Source: Congeria kusceri (Eukaryota > Mollusca > Bivalvia > Myida > Dreissenidae). From it: a stretch of DNA of 64,000 nucleotides. The DNA lies in the NCBI GenBank assembly GCA_027627225.1, contig CM051030.1:26005427-26069426 (forward strand). Direction: 5' to 3'. The position numbers were made by a program, and so were the translations under genes. Positions 60,140 to 64,000 of this stretch are shown here, piece after piece (within the stretch, counting starts at the first letter, position 1; every line of letters starts with the position of its first letter). A model generated the notes under the pieces. It had not been told where the DNA came from, did not search any database, and was given only the letters and a program-made list of their open reading frames with translations.

Positions 60140-60310
60140 AGGACTTAGTAAACAGGGAGAAGGAGGCCCTGACCCTGAAACCATTCCTGCGTATGCAGCA
60201 GATCAACGTTAACTTTTCTTCCTGAACCATTTGTGGATTTAATAAAGACATAGAACAAGAGATGTCAGGACCTTTAGGGGAAAAGCTGGAATGAGTTTAA
60301 GGACAGGAGA
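60140..60310 (+). pseudogene. Possible PIF/Harbinger-type transposase remnant
   Basis: Reading from 60140 gives a short segment with LKPFLRMQQINVNF, a stop, then in the same frame KDIEQEMSGPLGEKLE. The FLRM motif followed by K-D-x-x-x-E/R...EKL resembles the N-terminal part of HARBI1-like transposases. It is short and interrupted, with no catalytic DDE region seen. Confidence 0.3.
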
Positions 60311-60411
60311 AGGATAGACAATTTGTTAGCAGACAAGGTCAATGAGATGGCCTAACTCAAAACCTCTTCTGTTGCCCCCTCCTTGTCATTCTATAATAAA
60401 GATCAACGCAG

Positions 60412-61598
60412 TCACATTTGTAGTGCTCAAGGTGAGCTTTTGTGATCACTTTTTGTCCGTCGTGCATCATGCATGGTCCGTCGTGCGTCAACATTTTCAT
60501 TCAAACAACATCTCCTAAACAGCTGGTCAAATTTTCACCAAACATCACAGGAATGATCCTTGGGTGATTCTCTTCAAAATTGTTCAAATCGTTTTGGTCC
60601 GCTGCATAATTATGTAAGTAACCAGAGCTAGAAATAGATTTAAATAGTGAAAACTTTACAAATCTTCTTCTCTGAAACTGCATGGCTGAGAGCTGTCATA
60701 TTTGGTATTTAATATCCTCTAGTGGTCCTCTACAAAGATTGTTTAAATGATGCCCCTGGAGTCCAAACTTGCCACCCCCAGGGTTTATACAGACTTACAT
60801 GGCAAAATGACTTTATAAAATCTCCTCTGAAACCCGCAAAGCCCAGAGTTTTCATATTTGGTACGTAACATTGTTTAGTGGCCCTCTATAAAGATTGTTC
60901 AAATGATGGCCCTGGGGTCAAAACTGGCCACGCCCCCAGACGTCACATTGTTTATGTAGATCTAAATAGCAAAATTACTTCAAAAGTCTTCTCCTCTGAA
61001 ACCACTAGGTCTAGTGGTTTCATATTTGGTGTGTGGCATCCGCTAGTGGTTCTCTACAAAGATTGTTCAACTGATGCCCTTGGGGTCAAAACTGGCCACA
61101 CCACGGGGGTTACATCGTTTATAGACACTTAAATAGCAGAATGACTTTAAAAATCTTCTCCTCGGAAACCGCAAGGCCCATTTGGTATGTAACATTCCAT
61201 TGTGATCCTCTACAAAGATTGTTCGATGAAGCCCCTTGGGTAAAAACTGGCCAGTGGTTTTGAATGGCTTTGACAATTTTCTTCTCTGAAACCGCAAGGT
61301 CCAGAGGTTTGTCATTTGGTTGGTAACATTGTATAGGGGCTCTCTACAAAGATTGTCAAATGATGCCTTGGGGTCAAAACTGGCCACGCCCGGGGGTCAC
61401 ATTGTTTATATAGACTTAAATAGCAAAATTACTACAAGAATCTTCTCCTTTGAAACCGCAGGGCCCAGTGGTTTCATATTGGTATGTAACATTGCATACT
61501 GGTCTTCTACAAAGATTGTTCAAATGATGCCCCTAGGGTCAAAACTGGGACGCCTTAAACTCATGTGAGCTACCTAGAGCCATTGTGGCCCTCTTGTT
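60412..61598 (+). mobile_element. Family Q element, left end damaged
   Basis: Begins near AGTGCTCAAGGTGAGCTTTT (outer arm lost), then CCGTCGTGCATC. About five 175-bp units follow, and the right end reads ACTCATGTGAGCTACCTAG, AGCCATTGTGGCC, CTCTTGTT. The next element begins directly with TTAGCTTACCTGAGC. Confidence 0.7.
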
Positions 61599-62117
61599 TA
61601 GCTTACCTGAGCACAACATGTGATCCCTTTTAGTGCGTGGTGAAAGGTGGATTGTGCGTCTTCAACCTTTACCTGGTGAACACTCTAGAGGCCACATTTA
61701 TTGCCAAATCTTCATTAAACTTCCACATTTGTTCTAATGATATCTCGGAAGAGTTTGAAACTGGGTCAAGTCGGGTTAAAAACAAGGTCACTAGGTCATA
61801 TGTAATAATAAGCTTGTGAACACACTAGAAGTCATATTTTTTATCAAATTTTCTTGAAACTTGTTCAAAACATTAATTTTGTTTCAATAATATCTCGGAT
61901 GAGTTCGAAGCTGGGTCATGTGGGGTCAAAATCTAGGTCATTAGGGCTAATTGAAGAAAAAGCTTGTTAACACTCTAGAGGCCACATTTATAGCCCAATC
62001 ATCATGAAACTTGCTCAGAACATTTGTCCCACTTGTATGTCAGACAAGTTTGAAACTGGGTCATGTGGGGTTCAAAAGTAGGTCACTATGGCAAATTGAA
62101 GAAAAAGCTTGTGAACA
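61599..62117 (+). mobile_element. Family R element, head-to-tail, 3' truncated
   Basis: Starts TTAGCTTACCTGAGCACAAC. Three family R units follow (GTGAACACTCTAGAGGCCAC, CATGAAACTTGCTCAGAAC). It breaks off at GTGAACACC, where unrelated sequence (TGTCTGTAAATATGCCACC) begins. Confidence 0.65.
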
Positions 62118-62377
62118 CCTGTCTGTAAATATGCCACCGTTTTCCATCGTTTGCCATGGAAAAAAGAGCGGCTAACTAGAGTAGTAAGACATGAAATTCG
62201 GTGGCAACGTTGAAAAAAAAGGACTGTGGAAGAATTTAAATAATTGGTTGCATTTGGTGGAATTTGATGCTGATCGGTGGAGTATTTGGACAAAATTTTC
62301 ATCGTTTTCCATCTAATTCAACCAGTAGAAAACAATGTAAAATTGTACATTGTTTGCCACTTTTGATGGAAAATGTG

Positions 62378-63682
62378 CCCTCATCCAAGCTTTAGCGCTG
62401 GATGAAGGTCATTATTGGAGTAAGGCCGGAGGCTGAGCATGTATAGATAGCATTCCGTTCTGGACCTATGAGGGGTCAGCACCTTAAACAGCGAAAACAA
62501 ATTGAATATGGTTTTGTTGCCATAAATACCAAAAGGGCGGGGAATAATAAAATCATATAAAATATCAAACTAGGATTAAATATTATCCATAAAAGCATAA
62601 TATAATTATTAGGGATGGGACCGAATACTGAAAGCAATATTTGAATATTCGTTTTAGGTATTAGAACATATTTGAATATTCGTTTTGTAAATACTACTAT
62701 ATATGGCACTCTGTCCGAATATTTACCTACATGTATACAAAATATGTATACGACGTGTACGTAGTTGTTTTACCTAGTTTCAGTGGTAAATGAGCAATAT
62801 AATTTAGTGTTAGGCAAATATAAAGAAATGTAAGATATTGCTAAATGTATTGTTTATAAATGTGTTCATCTTTCCGTACACAAATTTCTCATAACAGAGA
62901 CTACACGTTGCCTGTGTTTTGTCTAATGACTGCGTATAGTATTTCCAAGCACATGATGGTGGCATTGTTTATTAATCAAGACTCTTGTATAATATACGGT
63001 GTTGATATAATGGAGAATAATTTACAAGTGACGTATATTAAGACTGACCAGATCATGCTAATTTTGTTATAGAAATTGATTGGCTGATAATGGATTCATT
63101 TTGATTGGTTTACTTAGAGAGTAATTGTAATTTACTGTAAACGAGTTAACCTTATAGATGTCGCTAAAGGACAATAAACAACAATGTACGCCTTGTGCAA
63201 ACCGTAAAACTGTTATCACAACACGTCCCAGTTTTTTATTTGTGGATACAATGCATCATATTCTCGCCTCCTACAAACCGTTAATTCGCAGCCCTTGTAA
63301 AGACGTGCCCCCCCCCCTGCCAATTATCAATTGTTGTTAATTGGACATGTTTGCATTTGTTGTAAAAACGTTACACTGCCCCTGCCCACTTGCTAGGCAG
63401 GAAATACGACTGGAATTCATGTTAACTGTGCAATCAAACTGGTAAAAAAAAAAAAAAAAAAAAAAAAGAAATTGTGTTCTTCAAATAAATTTGAAAATCA
63501 AATATTCGTATTCCTTTTTTGATATTCAAATATTATCCGATATTCGAATATTTGAGTATTCGGTCCAATCCCTAATAATTATACACAATAAACAAGAGAA
63601 GGGTCTAAACATGCTCAGCCTCCGGCTTTACTCCAATAATGACCTTCATCCAGCGCTAAAGCTTGGATGAGGGCACATTGTT
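62378..63682. repeat. Inverted repeat pair of about 72 bp
   Basis: The arm at 62378-62450 contains GTGCCCTCATCCAAGC, TTTAGCGCTGGATGAAGG, TCATTATTGGAGTAA and GCCGGAGGCTGAGCATG. It is matched in inverted orientation at about 63608-63680. Each arm also contains its own small hairpin (TCATCCA..TGGATGA and AGCC..GGCT). Without the nested hAT-like element the arms would lie only about 180 bp apart. CATGTATAGATAGCATT follows the left arm at 62446 and appears again in direct orientation at about 63703. Terminus type unknown. Confidence 0.8.
62610..63574. mobile_element. hAT-like element with perfect 8-bp target duplication
   Basis: The ends TAGGGATGGGACCGAATACT and, inverted, AGTATTCGGTCCAATCCCTA match with one difference. 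Further subterminal ATATTTGAATATTCG sequence is also shared. ATAATTAT lies at 62602-62609 and 63575-63582. No hAT transposase is present; a poly(A) run lies at about 63442-63466. It sits between the two arms of the 72-bp inverted repeat. Confidence 0.85.
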
Positions 63683-63793
63683 TTCATAAAGCCTTCAGCT
63701 TTCACATGTATAGATAGCATTTTGAAAGGCAACAAAACCAAAACTTCCATTGAACTTAACCAAAATAAATTTCAAATAATTTATTGAGCCTAG

Positions 63794-64000
63794 TTACATA
63801 TCATCGTAGGACCTAACCAGACAATAAACAGCATTACTGAAAGACGCATTGCTAGAACTATTCAAAGTACATCTACAATAAAACTTTCTAAATGTTTTAT
63901 CTGACTTCCAGCCCACAGTGTCTAAAATATTCCTTAATGAACGTCCTTTGTTATAGCTACAGACGTAGAAATCGGAATGAATGTGCCTAAAAATGGTCAA
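63794..64000 (-). CDS. C-terminus of a tyrosine-recombinase-like protein (partial)
   Basis: A minus-strand frame open to the right edge ends with stop TAA at 63794. It reads KGRSLRNILDTVGWKSDKTF, RKFY, then a Ser/Asn-rich tail. G-x-SL-x-x-IL-x-x-x-GW-x-S-x-x-TF-x-x-FY is the pattern of the last catalytic segment of tyrosine recombinases, with the final Tyr as candidate nucleophile. It is found in Crypton, DIRS/Ngaro-type elements and in genes derived from them. The Arg and His boxes would lie beyond the window or at its very edge. It lies antisense to the Ig gene and next to an inverted-repeat structure, so a mobile element is more likely than a host gene. Confidence 0.5.
   Translation of the reverse strand: MTIFRHIHSDFYVCSYNKGRSLRNILDTVGWKSDKTFRKFYCRCTLNSSSNASFSNAVYCLVRSYDDM

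Noticed and set aside
60141..60215. Last coding exon of the receptor
   Set aside because: Splicing from 59695 to the AG at 60140 would give a stop after two codons, and the sequence looks more like a transposase remnant.
1..64000. CRISPR-like array
   Set aside because: The regular arrays have 120-175-bp units that are themselves diverged, with no short identical repeats separated by unique spacers, and the genome is clearly eukaryotic.

Overview
The window is animal genomic DNA, most likely from a bivalve mollusc. It is AT-rich and consists mostly of introns and interspersed repeats. It contains phase-1 immunoglobulin-domain exons of a kind common in molluscs, a tRNA-derived SINE with a molluscan-looking tail, an L1/Tx1-group LINE, and many non-autonomous elements with internal tandem units of about 140-175 bp, as in oyster pearl/HINE repeats. 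The species cannot be named from the sequence alone.

One host gene can be supported. It lies on the + strand, runs through nearly the whole window and is open at both ends. Its exons are Ig 3874-4137, a damaged Ig copy 4684-4952, Ig 17872-18132, Ig 19127-19438, Ig-like 42804-43139, FN3 45488-45790, a transmembrane exon 53657-53779 and a short cytoplasmic exon 59659-59695. Every extracellular and membrane exon except the damaged one is phase 1-1. Together they describe a type I cell-surface adhesion or recognition receptor (Ig...Ig-FN3-TM-tail). The leader and any earlier Ig exons lie upstream of the window, and the rest of the tail is not recognised. Orthology is not established.

The introns are full of transposons. 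Repeat families are named here for cross-reference. P: about 150-bp units with CCAGAGTTATTGCCC (6065-7454, 8417-10635, 30529-38442). Q: about 175-bp units with CCCCTGGGGTCAAAACTGG (10833-12310, 24372-25660, 50181-51658, 55658-58594, 60412-61598). R: units with GTGAACACTCTAGA (14310-15725, 41727-42720, 58595-59033, 61599-62117). S: units with CTACCAAATTCCTT (1-660, 5460-5680, 13490-14093, 39000-39720, 43264-44030, 55150-55657). T: TATGCCCC start (2116-2608, 39731-40336). U: AGCTCGACTATTC-like start (44281-45001, 48330-48997, 52751-53563). V: units with AAGGTCAAGGTCAC (36960-38110, 47690-48330, 49080-49840). W: units with GGGTGGGTCAAGG (12310-12620, 27420-29370, 48650-48900, 53200-53500). P, Q, R, S, T and U mostly end in a short hairpin followed by TCTTGTT, nearly always on the + strand.

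Inside or between these are younger insertions with readable boundaries: a LINE with a 12-bp target duplication (31364-36551), a SINE with a 13-bp duplication (7668-7966), two elements with 8-bp duplications (27902-28931 and 62610-63574), two TA-flanked elements (22689-23625 and 57268-58268), and two with clear terminal inverted repeats (9163-9970 and 21242-22601). A minus-strand degenerate LINE endonuclease lies at 15975-16800. At the right edge is the C-terminus of a minus-strand protein resembling a tyrosine recombinase. No functional RNA gene, CRISPR array or prokaryotic feature was seen.
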